Origin: Bifidobacterium vespertilionis
GTDB taxonomy: Bacteria; Actinomycetota; Actinomycetes; Actinomycetales; Bifidobacteriaceae
Assembly (NCBI RefSeq): GCF_008698145.1
Contig: NZ_RZNZ01000005.1
Coordinates: forward strand, 124,001 to 188,000
Length of the DNA: 64,000 bases
Direction of reading: 5' to 3'
Part shown: in pieces, positions 27,407 to 37,900 of the stretch
Layout: each line of letters opens with the position of its first letter
How positions within the stretch are numbered: position 1 is the stretch's first letter
The notes under the pieces: generated by a model
Told to the model about the DNA's origin: nothing
Seen by the model: only the letters and a program-made list of their open reading frames with translations
Database searches by the model: none
Translations under genes and position numbers: made by a program

Positions 27407-29518
27407 TTGTGCATATTCTCCGCGAATATTCAGGTTCCATATACGTTGGCGTTCCCCGCGTCCCTTATGATCGGCTACGTGTTTATTCCGGTGATTTTGG
27501 GTGTTTTTCTGTCGTTGTGCAATATCGCGGCTGCCGATGGGACGTTGCAGCAGCTGGGCACGGTGCATTTTTGGATTGAAACCGCGATTTTGTGCGCGGT
27601 ACTGGTCGGCATGTTCCGCGTGGGGGAGCGGGTGCTGGGAAGTCGCGCGGGCGGCCGCGCATCCGGTGCCGCCGCCGGAACCGCCGCCGGTGCTGCCGCA
27701 CTCGGAGGTGGGTTCGCCGCAACACCCGCGCCGGGAATCGCGCCCGCGCCCGTCGCCCAGCAGCCCGCGCTCGCTACCGTGCGGCAGGACACCAAGTCCT
27801 GGGGCCCCGCCGAGCCCCTCCGTCCCTTCCTGACCTTCTCTCACACCCTCACCGCCAGCGGCATCGCGGCGGACACCCTGCGCATCCTCCTGTGCTGGAG
27901 CCCCTACGTCGTCCTGCTCTACCCCGGCATCGTCGCATGGGACACCGGCGACCAGCTGGGCCAATACTTCGGCGTCCCCGCATTCAGCATGCCCGCCGGC
28001 CAGATCTGGGACCACCAGCCCTGGTTCGACACCTACCTCTGGGGCTTCTTCGCATCCGCTGGCCACAGCCTCACCGGTTCGTACTTCCTGGGCCTGTTCG
28101 TCTTCTGCCTGATCCAGCTCGTGCTCGGCGCGGTCGGCATCGCCTTCGCCCTCGCCTATGCGGCCCGGTGGTCGTACGACGCCGTGGACGCTCCGCGATC
28201 GCGCGCGCTGCACTGGGCCACGGTGTTCTTCGCCGTCTTCCCGCTGTTTCCGATCGGCTACATGACCATCCTCAAGGACTACACCCACATGGTGTTCTTC
28301 CTGCCGTGGTGTGTGATGTTCGCGGAACTCGTGCGCACGCGACTGGCCGCCCTCCGCTCCCCGCTGTTCTTCACGGGCTTCCTCGCGCTGGGCGTGCTGA
28401 TGTCCCTCACCAAAAAAACAGGCATGTACGTGGCCGTCGCATGCCTGATCCTGCTGCTGTTCGTGCGCGTGGGAGAGCGCGTTCGCGAGCGGGCGGGCAA
28501 TGCGCCGAGCGCCCGCGGCCTCTGTGGCCGCCGACTGGGCGCGCACGCATCCGGTGGCGCTGAGCCAATCCCCGTCGCCGCAACGCCTGCCCGCCCCATC
28601 ATCGCCGTGATCTCCCGCACCCTCGTCGTGGCGCAGATCGTGCTTATCTGGCTCCTGTCGTCCTTCCTGCCGGCCGCCGTGCTGTTCGACCCGTTCCACG
28701 TGGTTCCCAGTCAGTCCACGTTCGCCATGGTCGTGCCGATGAACCAGGTGGCCCGCGTCGCCAAGGACTATCCCGACGACGTCTCCGAGCAGGACAAGGC
28801 GGCGATCGAATCGTTCATCGGCTACTCGTGGGCCGATCTGGGCAAGCTCTACAACGCCAACTCGTCCGACTCGATCACCGTCCTCGCCCCGCGGCTCGAC
28901 CCCCAGCCCAGCACGTCCGACTTCCTCAAGGCGTGGGTGCATTTGGGACTCAAACATCCGGGCACCTACGTGTCGTCGTGGCTGTCGCAGATTTCCGGCT
29001 GGGGTGCATTCACCGCGAACGACTTCCAGACGCGCGACGCCGGAATCCTGCCGAATACGATCATCATCCGCCCGTACAGCGAGCTCAACGGCTCGACCGG
29101 CGGCACGCTGGTGACCACCGAGCCGCACAACACCAACGCGTCCAATGGAGCGGTCACGTTCGACAATGCGCGCAACGGGTTGGTGTTCAAGGTGTGGTCG
29201 TGGCTGTCCGGCGTGCCGGTGATGAACGCGCTGTGCTATCTGGCCACGTGGACGCTGATCGTGCCGGCTTTTGTGCTGTATGCGGCGTGGCGTCGCCGGC
29301 GAGAGGGCGATGCGCTGGTGGGGGAGGATGATGGGGGCCTTGGCCCGCAACATCCCGTGCGCGGCCTGTGGTACCGACTGGTGCTCGCGAGCCCGCTGGT
29401 GCTGAGCGCCGCCTCGCTGTTCATCTACGCGGTGTCCGGGCCCTATTACCCGCACTACATGTTCCACACGATCGTGCTCGGGCCGATCTTCCTGCTGCTG
29501 GCTTTCGCCCGGCGGTGA
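27407..29518 (+). CDS. Large polytopic membrane protein, GT-C-like (DUF6020-type)
   Basis: Up to 703 aa from GTG 27407; ATG 27470 is an alternative and neither has a clear ribosome-binding site. Ala/Gly/Pro-rich cytoplasmic stretch at about 80-130, then about ten membrane segments. The early outer loop reads Y-P-G-I-V-A-W-D-T-G-D-Q-L ... W-D-H-Q-P-W-F-D-T, the same D-x-x-x-Q and H-x-P-W pattern as the 17.8-kb protein. An outside domain (about 460-600) precedes the final helices. Predicted integral-membrane glycosyltransferase or glycan-modifying enzyme of the surface polysaccharide; substrate unknown. The last codons and stop are duplicated 200 bases downstream. Confidence 0.82.
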   Translation: MCIFSANIQVPYTLAFPASLMIGYVFIPVILGVFLSLCNIAAADGTLQQLGTVHFWIETAILCAVLVGMFRVGERVLGSRAGGRASGAAAGTAAGAAALGGGFAATPAPGIAPAPVAQQPALATVRQDTKSWGPAEPLRPFLTFSHTLTASGIAADTLRILLCWSPYVVLLYPGIVAWDTGDQLGQYFGVPAFSMPAGQIWDHQPWFDTYLWGFFASAGHSLTGSYFLGLFVFCLIQLVLGAVGIAFALAYAARWSYDAVDAPRSRALHWATVFFAVFPLFPIGYMTILKDYTHMVFFLPWCVMFAELVRTRLAALRSPLFFTGFLALGVLMSLTKKTGMYVAVACLILLLFVRVGERVRERAGNAPSARGLCGRRLGAHASGGAEPIPVAATPARPIIAVISRTLVVAQIVLIWLLSSFLPAAVLFDPFHVVPSQSTFAMVVPMNQVARVAKDYPDDVSEQDKAAIESFIGYSWADLGKLYNANSSDSITVLAPRLDPQPSTSDFLKAWVHLGLKHPGTYVSSWLSQISGWGAFTANDFQTRDAGILPNTIIIRPYSELNGSTGGTLVTTEPHNTNASNGAVTFDNARNGLVFKVWSWLSGVPVMNALCYLATWTLIVPAFVLYAAWRRRREGDALVGEDDGGLGPQHPVRGLWYRLVLASPLVLSAASLFIYAVSGPYYPHYMFHTIVLGPIFLLLAFARR

Positions 29519-29523
29519 GGTAG

Positions 29524-29880
29524 CCCTTTCCGTCATCCTTCGCGGAGCGCATAGCCACCTTCCGTCATCCTGAGCGGAGGCGTAGCCGTAGTCGAAGGAT
29601 CCTTGACTTCTTGTGCTGAGTCGCGGACGTCTGATTTGTGCGTAATGGCGAAGGATCCTTCGGCTTCGCCCTATCGGGCTTCGCTCAGGATGACAGGGTG
29701 TTGGCTTTCGCCCGGCGGTGAGGTAGCCCTTTCCGTCATCCTGAGCGGAGGCGTAGCCGTAGTCGAAGGATCCTTGACTTCTTGTGCTGAGTCGCGGACG
29801 TCTGATTTGTGCGGGAGATTAAGGATCCTTCGACTACGCGCTTCGCGCTTCGCTCAGGATGACGGAAGGTGGAATGCGCT
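29524..29880. repeat. Palindromic repeats containing a direct duplication
   Basis: Fills 29519-29914. 29500-29641 and 29702-29812 are direct copies (ggctttcgcccggcggtgag onwards), the second lacking about 31 internal bases. Both carry the catcctgagc/gaaggatcct family. Confidence 0.8.
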
Positions 29881-29914
29881 CCGGGATGACGGGGAAAGGC
29901 CCTGACGGAACCGC

Positions 29915-30895
29915 CTACCGCCCGGAATGCCGCCGCAGGTACTCGAACGCGTTGCGCTGCACCACGAACTGCTTGCGGTCCTTCTTCGCCAGCACGTCGA
30001 GGATGATCCCCGCGACCACCAGCAGCAGTCCCACAACCACGAGCAGCAGTCCGCCCACCAGCGTGGGCAGCCTCGGCACGAATCCGGTCTCCCAGAACTC
30101 GATGCACACCGAGAGTGCGAACCCGAAGCCCACGAGCCCCACGATCAGCCCCAGAATGCCGAAGAACGGCAGCGGCTTGTACTCGCGGATGAGCCGGAAG
30201 ATCGTCGACAGCACGCGCACGCCGTCGCCCACCGTGTCCAGCTTCGACGTGGACCCCTCCGGGCGGTCGCGGTACTGGACGGGCAGCTCGCACCATCTCA
30301 CGTTCTTGTCCAGCGTGTGGATCGTCATCTCGGTCTCCACCTCGAATCCGGTGGACAGGATCGGGTACGTCTTGACGAAATTGAACGAGAACGCGCGGTA
30401 TCCGGTCATGATGTCGTGCACCTTGGCACCGAACAGCCCGTTGATCGAATCGCGCACCAGCCGGTTGCCGAAGTTGTGGAACGGCCGCTTGTTCTCCTCG
30501 AAGTACGTGGAGCTCAGCCGGTCGCCGATCACCATGTCGTACCCCTCGACCACCTTGGCCACGAGCGCGGGCGCCGCATCGGCCGGGTACGTGTCGTCTC
30601 CGTCGGCCATCACGTATACGTCGGCGTCGATCTGAGCGAACATCGCCTGGATCACGTTGCCCTTGCCCTGCCTGGGTTCGCGCCGCACCACGGCCCCGGC
30701 ATCGCGCGCGATCTGCGCCGTGCGATCAGTGGAATTGTTGTCGTACACGTACACGATCGCATCCGGCAGCGCCTCGCGGAAGTCGCGCACGACCTTGCCG
30801 ATCGTGACCTCTTCGTTGTAGCAGGGCAGCAGCACCGCGACCGTGGGGCGCGCCGACTGCGCAGTCGATTGGGTCTCTTCACTCATGCGTTCCAC
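29915..30895 (-). CDS. GT2 polyprenol-phosphate glycosyltransferase (DPM1-like)
   Basis: 326 aa. GTG at 30895 overlaps the upstream TAG by one base (TAGTG) with aaagg 5 bases before it, indicating coupling; ATG 30886 is the alternative. GT-A domain: V-A-V-L-L-P-C-Y-N-E-E near residue 20, D-N-N-S-T-D-R-T near 52, acidic A-D-G-D-D-T-Y near 97, and later T-G-Y-R-A-F-S. Two C-terminal membrane helices (about 250-310). The architecture matches enzymes that load a sugar on undecaprenyl phosphate, giving the lipid-linked donor that GT-C proteins consume. The coupled upstream gene encodes such a membrane protein, so the pair probably works as donor synthase plus transferase. Confidence 0.9.
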   Translation of the reverse strand: MERMSEETQSTAQSARPTVAVLLPCYNEEVTIGKVVRDFREALPDAIVYVYDNNSTDRTAQIARDAGAVVRREPRQGKGNVIQAMFAQIDADVYVMADGDDTYPADAAPALVAKVVEGYDMVIGDRLSSTYFEENKRPFHNFGNRLVRDSINGLFGAKVHDIMTGYRAFSFNFVKTYPILSTGFEVETEMTIHTLDKNVRWCELPVQYRDRPEGSTSKLDTVGDGVRVLSTIFRLIREYKPLPFFGILGLIVGLVGFGFALSVCIEFWETGFVPRLPTLVGGLLLVVVGLLLVVAGIILDVLAKKDRKQFVVQRNAFEYLRRHSGR

Positions 30896-33021
30896 TATAG
30901 CCTTTCACTGCGGGGCGATCCGCCGAACCGGTCATCGGCCCGCTTGCCGCCGGTCTCGGTTCCCGAACGCCCGGAATCCCCGCACATCAGTCCCACCAGC
31001 ACCGGTAGCGCGGCGGCCAGCGCGTACGAATAGCGGAACAGGATCGTGGGCGCGAGCAGCAGCGTGCCCCAATACAGCGTCATCAGCGCCAGCGGCAGCA
31101 GCATCACGTACCGCCTGCGCCGCACCATCACGGCGGCTGCGATCAGGATCAGCCAGATGTATGCGCCCGGATTGCACAGCAGCACCGCGCCCGGCACGGT
31201 CTGCCAGTCACCGCGCGCGAATCCGCTCAACTGCTCAGACACCCACTGCGACTTGGGCTGCATCGGCACGAAGATCCACGAATCGCCGTCCGCGTCGTCC
31301 TTGTGCGCGTTGTAGGCGTCCTCGTTGCCCGGAAAACCGTACTCCAGGTAGGGGTGATACCCATCCGGCACCGGGTAGCCCATGTCCGGGTACCAGTTGC
31401 CGGCGTTGAGCAGCAGGAACGCGTCCAGATACGTGCCCGGCGCGGCCTTGCCCACACGCGCCCAGAGCCGGTAGAACGCGCCCTTGTCCTCGGCGTACTT
31501 CGCGTTGTTGAACGGGAAGACCACGTGGTCGGAGATGCGCGCCTGATACGTCTCGACGGTGGGCATGTACTCCTTGATCTGCCTCATGTCCTCCGCGCCG
31601 ATCTCGTCCGCGTTCAGCAGGGCCGCGCGCGCCAGCTGCTGGGCCGGCACGGAGAGCATCGCCGCCGCTCCCTCCTTCTGCACGCTGAGCACGCGATACA
31701 CCGGCCCGGTGAACAGGCCCCACGCCACCACGATCGCCAGCAACGTAGCCAGGAATCCCTTCCACTGGGAGCGCAGCAGGATCGCCGCGAACACGAGCAG
31801 CACCACGATCGCGTACAGCGCATTGTTGCGCAGCAGGCAGCCCGCGAACAGCACGCACCCGTAACCCACCCATGTGGCGACGGGGATGCGGGCATGGCGA
31901 TCGGCCTGGATCCGCCGCGCGATCGCATACGTCTGGAACACGCCAAGCGCGAAGAACGCGGCGAACAGGGAGTCCTTGGTCGCGCTGAACGCGAGGATCA
32001 TGTGGTACGGCACAAACGCGAAGAACGCCGCGGAAATGAGCGAAGCCACCGGCCCGGAGAGCCTGTTGAGCCGCGCGCTGATGTAGGCGTAGATCAGTGA
32101 CATGGCCAGCATCTGCAGCACGCAATACACCGCGAGCCCGGCCGCCGCCGACCCGAGCAGGCGCTCGCCGATGGTCGCCACGCACCAGCCGAGCAGGTAC
32201 GTGTGCACGATCGGATGATGGTTGTTCACATTGCCGCCGCCGAGGTAGTACATGCGGACCTGGTAGATCGCGTCGTAGCCGTAGATGCCGGGGAATGCGC
32301 CCAGGAAGCCGATGAGCCAGACCGCGAGGATGACGATCCACAGGGCGATGAGGAGTTTGCCGGTGCCGATTGTGCGGTATGCGGCGAGCCGGCGGGCGGT
32401 GGTCGTTCTGGCGGCGGCGGTCTGATTGGTAATAGCCTGTTTGGTGGTGACCTGATTGGCGGCGGTTGCGGCTGTGCCCGCTTCCGCGCTCGCGATCCGG
32501 CTTGCCGCCCCGGTCAGCCAGTCGATCGCCACCGCGACGATCGCCCACAGTCCCGGAATCGCAAGGATCATGCCCATCCATGTGCCGGCCGATGTCCATC
32601 CGCCCATGTCCGTGAGGTACAGATTGCGGCCGATCATCAGGCACCCGGAGAGCAATGCGGCGATCGGTCCCGCGAACCAATGCGTCCTGCGGTCGATCGT
32701 GCCGGCGAGACTGCCGCGCACTACGCGGATCATGCAGTACAGGACCACGGCGAAGATCAGCAGCCCGGTCAGTCCGCCGGCCACACCGCCGAGCGGGCCT
32801 CCGCCCACCGTGCCGATGCCCCCGATCTTCCCGGCTGTCTCGGCGGCTATTCTGGCGGCTTCCTTGGCGGCCGCCACCGCATTCGCCGCGCCCTGGGTGC
32901 CCGTCGGTTCGCCGACCCGGATCATGCTCGCCATTGCCGTGGAGGACACCGACGCTGCTGCGAAACATAGGGCATAGGCCAATGGGGACAACGGTTTGGC
33001 GGTGGATCGGCCTTGATGCAT
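30895..33021 (-). CDS. Large polytopic membrane protein, GT-C-like (DUF6020-type)
   Basis: 708 aa. ATG 33021 is chosen because GAGAAG lies 5 bases upstream; the frame extends further without a better start. Hydrophobic N-terminus, Gly-rich and Ala-rich loop (about 45-80), then about 11 membrane segments. Outer loop F-P-G-I-Y-G-Y-D-A-I-Y-Q-V ... N-N-H-H-P-I-V-H-T contains the D-x-x-x-Q and H-H-P signature seen in the two paralogue-like proteins of this window. Large external domain (about 490-600). Translationally coupled to the GT2 gene, which supports a lipid-sugar-dependent transferase; product unknown. Confidence 0.83.
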   Translation of the reverse strand: MHQGRSTAKPLSPLAYALCFAAASVSSTAMASMIRVGEPTGTQGAANAVAAAKEAARIAAETAGKIGGIGTVGGGPLGGVAGGLTGLLIFAVVLYCMIRVVRGSLAGTIDRRTHWFAGPIAALLSGCLMIGRNLYLTDMGGWTSAGTWMGMILAIPGLWAIVAVAIDWLTGAASRIASAEAGTAATAANQVTTKQAITNQTAAARTTTARRLAAYRTIGTGKLLIALWIVILAVWLIGFLGAFPGIYGYDAIYQVRMYYLGGGNVNNHHPIVHTYLLGWCVATIGERLLGSAAAGLAVYCVLQMLAMSLIYAYISARLNRLSGPVASLISAAFFAFVPYHMILAFSATKDSLFAAFFALGVFQTYAIARRIQADRHARIPVATWVGYGCVLFAGCLLRNNALYAIVVLLVFAAILLRSQWKGFLATLLAIVVAWGLFTGPVYRVLSVQKEGAAAMLSVPAQQLARAALLNADEIGAEDMRQIKEYMPTVETYQARISDHVVFPFNNAKYAEDKGAFYRLWARVGKAAPGTYLDAFLLLNAGNWYPDMGYPVPDGYHPYLEYGFPGNEDAYNAHKDDADGDSWIFVPMQPKSQWVSEQLSGFARGDWQTVPGAVLLCNPGAYIWLILIAAAVMVRRRRYVMLLPLALMTLYWGTLLLAPTILFRYSYALAAALPVLVGLMCGDSGRSGTETGGKRADDRFGGSPRSERL

Positions 33022-33148
33022 GGAACTTCTCAAATCTCTCTTCGGCGTTGGGCTACGTTGCCAGCTTACCCCAGCGGCCAATCGATGAGGCCCGGCCCGG
33101 GTGGCAGCGTAGTGGCCGCGTAGCGCGGTGGTAGTCGGGCGCGCATTA

Positions 33149-33209
33149 ATTCATCCAGTGAACTGGATGAATTTGCGATTTGCAGGCATTTCATCCAGTT
33201 CACTGGATG
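33149..33209. promoter_or_regulatory. Two palindromic operator-like sites upstream of fic
   Basis: Site 1: 11-bp arms attcatccagt/actggatgaat around a 2-base centre (33149-33172). Site 2: 8-bp arms catccagt/actggatg (33192-33209). The two share the core catccagt-n2-actggatg and are 43 bases apart, as expected for one regulator. Confidence 0.7.
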
Positions 33210-33240
33210 TTTTCTGCACCATTTACTGCATCATCGTCCT

Positions 33241-33277
33241 TTTTCTGCATCATTTTTGTATAATATGATGCAGAAAA
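33241..33277 (+). promoter_or_regulatory. fic promoter -10 box inside a perfect 13-bp inverted repeat
   Basis: ttttctgcatcat (33241-33253) and its exact complement (33265-33277) flank an 11-base spacer ending in TATAAT (33259-33264). A DNA-binding protein on this palindrome would cover the -10 box. Extra half-sites ctgcatcat and ctgca occur just upstream (33212-33235). Confidence 0.75.
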
Positions 33278-33320
33278 CCGATTGATGAGGCAGAAACAGG
33301 GAGAAACAGGGAGCTTTGCC

Positions 33321-34388
33321 ATGAAGGAGTTCGACTACGTCACCGCCGGTTCCGTCCTGCTGACCCCGCGCACGGTCGGACTACTCACCGCCATTGGGGA
33401 GGCGAAGGGACGACTGTCGGTCCAAGCGGAGGTTCGGCCCGATGCGCTGCGCACGCTGGTCGAGGTGGCGCGCATCCAGAGCACGAGCGCATCCAACCGC
33501 ATCGAGGGCATTGCCACCAGCGACAAGCGGCTCAACGCGCTGGTGGCGGAGAAGGTTGCGCCGCGCAATCGGGATGAGGAGGGGATCGCCGGCTATCGCG
33601 ATGTACTGACCGCCATCCACGACAATCACGACTACATTCCATTGACTTCGAACGTGATCCTGCAGCTGCATCGCGACCTGTTCCGTCACACGCCGCTGGC
33701 GTTCGGCGGGCGCTTCAAGGACGGCGACAACGTGATCGTGGAGCGTGACGCGCAGGGAAACAAGCGCGTCCGGTTTGCCCCGCCCTCGGCCCTCATCACG
33801 CCGGAACTGGTCGACAGGGCCTGCAAAGCCTGCAATGAAGCCATTCGTGGTGGTGCGATCAACCCGTTGTTGGCCACGTTCATGTTCATTTTCGACTTCA
33901 CATGCATCCATCCGTTCAACGACGGCAACGGGCGCATGAGCCGGTTGCTGACGCTGCTGCTTCTGTACCGCAACGGGTACGATGTGGGCAAGTACATCAG
34001 CATCGAGCATCTGATCGAGCAAAGCAAGGAGTCCTACTATGAGGCGCTGGCCGCCAGCACGCGGGGTTGGCTGGACAACGCCAATGATTATGGGCCGTTC
34101 GTCGACTACATGCTGGGCATTGTGCTGGCGGCCTACAGGGAGCTCGATGATCGATTCGCCGGATTGATGGGTGGGCCGGTGCGGGTGCTTGGACGGCTCA
34201 CCAAAGAGCAGCGCATCGCGGCCCTGCTGGAGCGCACACTGCGGCCCGTGTCCAAGGCCGATGTCCTGAACGAGCAGCCCGACGTTAGCGTCTCGACGGT
34301 CGAGCGCACGCTGAAAGGCCTGCTGGATGACGGAAAGATCGAAAAACTGGGTGCGGGTCGTGGTACTCGGTATGTCTGGAAGCGGTGA
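33321..34388 (+). CDS. Fic-domain protein (predicted AMPylator) with C-terminal winged HTH
   Basis: 355 aa from ATG 33321, preceded by GGGAG at 10 bases; an upstream in-frame start at 33285 is possible. Inhibitory helix motif S-A-S-N-R-I-E-G near residue 55 (N-terminal S-x-x-x-E-G type, class II Fic). Catalytic motif H-P-F-N-D-G-N-G-R with H197, the complete active HPFx(D)GNxR form that transfers AMP to hydroxyls. C-terminal winged-helix domain (about 295-355, S-V-S-T-V-E-R-T-L-K). Together with the palindromes over its promoter this suggests autoregulation. No separate toxin or antitoxin partner is visible. Target unknown. Confidence 0.92.
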   Translation: MKEFDYVTAGSVLLTPRTVGLLTAIGEAKGRLSVQAEVRPDALRTLVEVARIQSTSASNRIEGIATSDKRLNALVAEKVAPRNRDEEGIAGYRDVLTAIHDNHDYIPLTSNVILQLHRDLFRHTPLAFGGRFKDGDNVIVERDAQGNKRVRFAPPSALITPELVDRACKACNEAIRGGAINPLLATFMFIFDFTCIHPFNDGNGRMSRLLTLLLLYRNGYDVGKYISIEHLIEQSKESYYEALAASTRGWLDNANDYGPFVDYMLGIVLAAYRELDDRFAGLMGGPVRVLGRLTKEQRIAALLERTLRPVSKADVLNEQPDVSVSTVERTLKGLLDDGKIEKLGAGRGTRYVWKR

Positions 34389-34429
34389 AGTATCCGCTGC
34401 AGAGGGGGAAGACCATGCTGTCCATCTGA

Positions 34430-34890
34430 AACGTCACCGGTGCGCGTCACATGGTGCGGACTGACCGTCACGGGGCGCGGCTGACCGTCACGGGGTGCGA
34501 CTCATCCTGAGCGGAGTGCGACGGCCGTCCCTCGTCATCCTGAGCGCAGCGAAGGATCCTTGGCATTACGCACACAGTCGCGGTTCTGGTTAGTGCGGAA
34601 AATTAAGGATCCTTCGACTTCGCGCTTCGCGCTGCGCTCAGGATGACAAAGAGAAGGCTTCGCTCCGCTCAGGATGACAAAGCAGCAATCCCGTCATCCT
34701 GAGTGCAGCGCGATGGCCGACTGCTCTGTCATCCTGAGCGGAGCGCGCAGCGCGGAGTCGAAGGATCCTTAACTCTTTGCACTGTTCGGAACCGCGGCTT
34801 TATGCGCAGTGGCCAAGGATCCTTCGCTGCGCTCAGGATGACGGGGGACGTCTGCGCTTCGCTCCCGGTGACAGGGCCCGTCAGACCGCG
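34430..34890. repeat. Dispersed palindromes, with a short gtcacgggg array at the left
   Basis: 34440-34500 holds three copies related to ccgtcacggggcgcg, the family seen near 22.1 kb. The rest is two catcctgagc/gaaggatcct units facing each other. Fills the gap between fic and the large GT gene. Confidence 0.75.
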
Positions 34891-34904
34891 CCCCTCCCCG
34901 GCCC

Positions 34905-37900
34905 TTACTTCCGTCCCCGCAGCGCGCGGCCCACGGCCTTCATGGCCTCGCGGCGGCGCGAACCGAGCGGCGCGATCGGGTCGATCACCTTGCGCAGCGG
35001 GTTGTTGTCGCCCATTGCGGGCTGATGCTTCGGCTTGGCCACGGCAGCGGCCACCTCGGCGGCCATGCGTCGCGCCTCCTCGACGGCCCGCGCGGCGGCG
35101 GCATCGGCGGCGGCCTGCGCCACCCGCTGCTGCAGCATCTCGTAGAACGGCGTCTCGCGCGCATAGCTCCAGTACACGTCCGCGAAGTCGCATCCCGGGT
35201 TGGTCCACGGCTTCTCGAAGCCCGCGTAGTGGATGATCTGCGGGTTCTGGCGCGAGGCCAGGTAGGCGTCGAACGCATCGTTCGGCGCGAAGGAGAACAC
35301 GTTGCCCACGCGCCCGCCGCAGTCGTGCATCACGTTCCAGTTCCACGGCAGGTACTTCACGCGGCCCTCGCAGTGCACGTTGAGCACGTCCTGGTCGTTG
35401 TAGATGTAGCTCGGCTCGGAGGCGTACTCCAGCCACTGCGCGATGGTGTACGCGCGGCGCATCGCGGCGGTGTTGAGCACCAGCACGCCGGCCTGGAAGT
35501 ATCCGTAGGGGTTCTTCATGCCCAGCGTCTCGCGCGTGTACTTCATGCGGATGCCGTCGTTGATGTTGAGGTTGCCCAGGTAGTCCACATCGTGCACGGC
35601 CGCGAGCAGATTGCTGCCCAGCTCGGTGGCGTACAGTTTCGCGATGTCGCCCAGGATCACGATGTCCGAATCGAGGTACAGCACCTTCCCGTAGAACGGC
35701 AGCGCCTTCTGGATCAGGAAGCGGTAGTAGGTCTCGATGCTGATGTGCGCGTTGCTGGTGGTCAGGTCGTACCCGGCGATGTCCCGCTTCACGTCCGCAA
35801 ACCGCAGGTTCATGTTGCCGAACCGCTCGGCGAAGAACCTGCGCATGACCTCCTGACGGTCGCCCGCGATGTCCTTCTCCATCACGGTCACGTCGTAGAA
35901 GTGGTCGGGCGATGAGTTCTTCATGGCCGAGTAGATCGTGGTGGTGAGCTGGCCCACGTAGTTGTTGTCCGCCGCGAACACCACGGGCACGATCGGCCGG
36001 CCCTTCACCACGGCCGGGTCGAGCGGCCGCTGGGCGACGGCCGGCTCCGGATCGGTGAAGTGGACGCACTGCGTCTCCTTGGTCTTCAGCTCCGGGTTGG
36101 TGCGCTTGAGGTGCATGAACCAGATGTTGAACAGCCGCTCGGACAGGTGGCCCGGCGTGCGCAGCGCCTCCTTGCTGTACGTGGACATGTCCGTGGTGCG
36201 CTCGAACTCCTCGAGGATCGGGAACATCCACTCGCAGTAGGCGAAGAAGTACTTCTTGCGCATGATGTACATGTTGCAGAAGCAGGAGAAGTTGCCGTCC
36301 AGGAAGGCGTCGGCATCCTCCTTGTAGTCGGGATGGCGGGCGCACACGATGTCGTACACGTGCCGCAGGTCCTTGAGGTGCAGCTTGGGCGCGGCCTGGT
36401 ACAGCTTCTTGGGCGTGCCGTGCTTGTCGATCACCTCGCGCAGGTCCTTGATGCCCGTGGTGATGATGTCCCATCCCTCGATCGCCTTGGTCATGGTCGC
36501 GTCGTCCAGGCCGTACTCCTTGGCGGCCGCGTCGTCGATGTAGTCGTCCATGATCTCGCCGTACGGATTCTCCTCGTGCTCGATGGGGGAGAAGTCGAAG
36601 TAGCGGCGGTAGTGGCAGAATCCGTAGTATTCCGCGTCGATGTTCTTCCACGCCCAGTACTGGGTGGTCAGCTCGCAGTACATGGGGTTCTTCGCGGAGA
36701 TGTTCTCGCCGTCGTCGTCGTGGAAGGCCGTGCGGAATCGCGTGTTCGGGTCCTTGAGCCCGTCGCCCACCTGCACGGGCTGCAGGATGGTGCTCTTGGG
36801 CATGTCCACGGGCTTGTGCGTGGTGACGAAGATGCGGATGGGCTGGGCGTTCCAGATGGCCAGGGTCTCGTCGGACAGCCGATTCCTGAGCTCGTTGACG
36901 TAGTAGACGGCGTCCTTGCGCGTCTCCTGCATACGTTCGAGGTTGGATTCGGAGTCGGCGGCGATGTTGAGATCGTCCGCGATACGTTGCCAATCGAACA
37001 GGGGGTCCTGTTCGGAAACGATCGACTCCTTATTAATAATGTATGGATACGCACGATCGCGCACGAAGCGGTAGATCTCGCGCGCGGTAACGGCCGGGCC
37101 GAGCGCTGCGGCCATGCGATCGGCCGCCTCCCGCTTGCCGTCCTCCGGCACGCGATTGAGCCAGTCGTTGCTCAGCAGTTCCAAGGCCTTGTGCTTCATG
37201 CCGATCAGACAGTCGGTGAGATCGGCCGGCCGCCCGGTGGCCTCGGCGTCGTTGGCCGATTCCTTGTTTGATTCCTTGTCCGATTCCGCGGACTGGGCAT
37301 ATTCGGCCACGAACGATTCCGTCGCGTCCAGGCACGCCTTGAACTGCTCACAGAACTGGCCATACCGCTCGGCCGTGATCGGAGTCGCGCCCGTCACGCC
37401 GGTGCCGTAGTGATACAGCAGCCCCTTGCAATCCTTCGCAGCCGCGGCCGACTCGGCGAACGCGCTCAACACGAACGTCTCATACCCGTCCTCCGCGCGC
37501 TCCAGACGCCGGTCCGTCATCGCCGCGAACGCCTTCCTGACCAGCGCGGTGCGGTACAGGCGCTGCGTGGTGCGCCAGTCGACCTTCTGGCCCTCGGCCT
37601 CGCTGTAGATCGCGCGCAGGGTGGCGAGCCCGGTGGTGGCCGGCTCGTCCGGGTTGTTGATGTACGATTCGAAGTCCCCGCGCTCGCTGTCCGGCAGCCC
37701 GTTCTCGCCGATCACCGTGATGCCGAAGTGCAGGATGTCCACGGGGTTTTCGCTCACGCGCCTGTACAGGTTTTCGCACATGTCCGGCGCGAGCTCGTCG
37801 TCGCCGTCCAGGAACAGCGTCCACTCGCCCGTCGCGGCCTCGACGCCGGACCTGCGGGCCAGATGCAGCCCCTGGTTGGTCTTGTGCGTGATCACCGTGA

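Noticed and set aside
27380..29536. 718-codon minus-strand frame opposite the membrane protein
   Set aside because: Composition (His/Arg/Gly/Glu) is typical of an antisense shadow; the + strand frame has membrane helices and the family motif.
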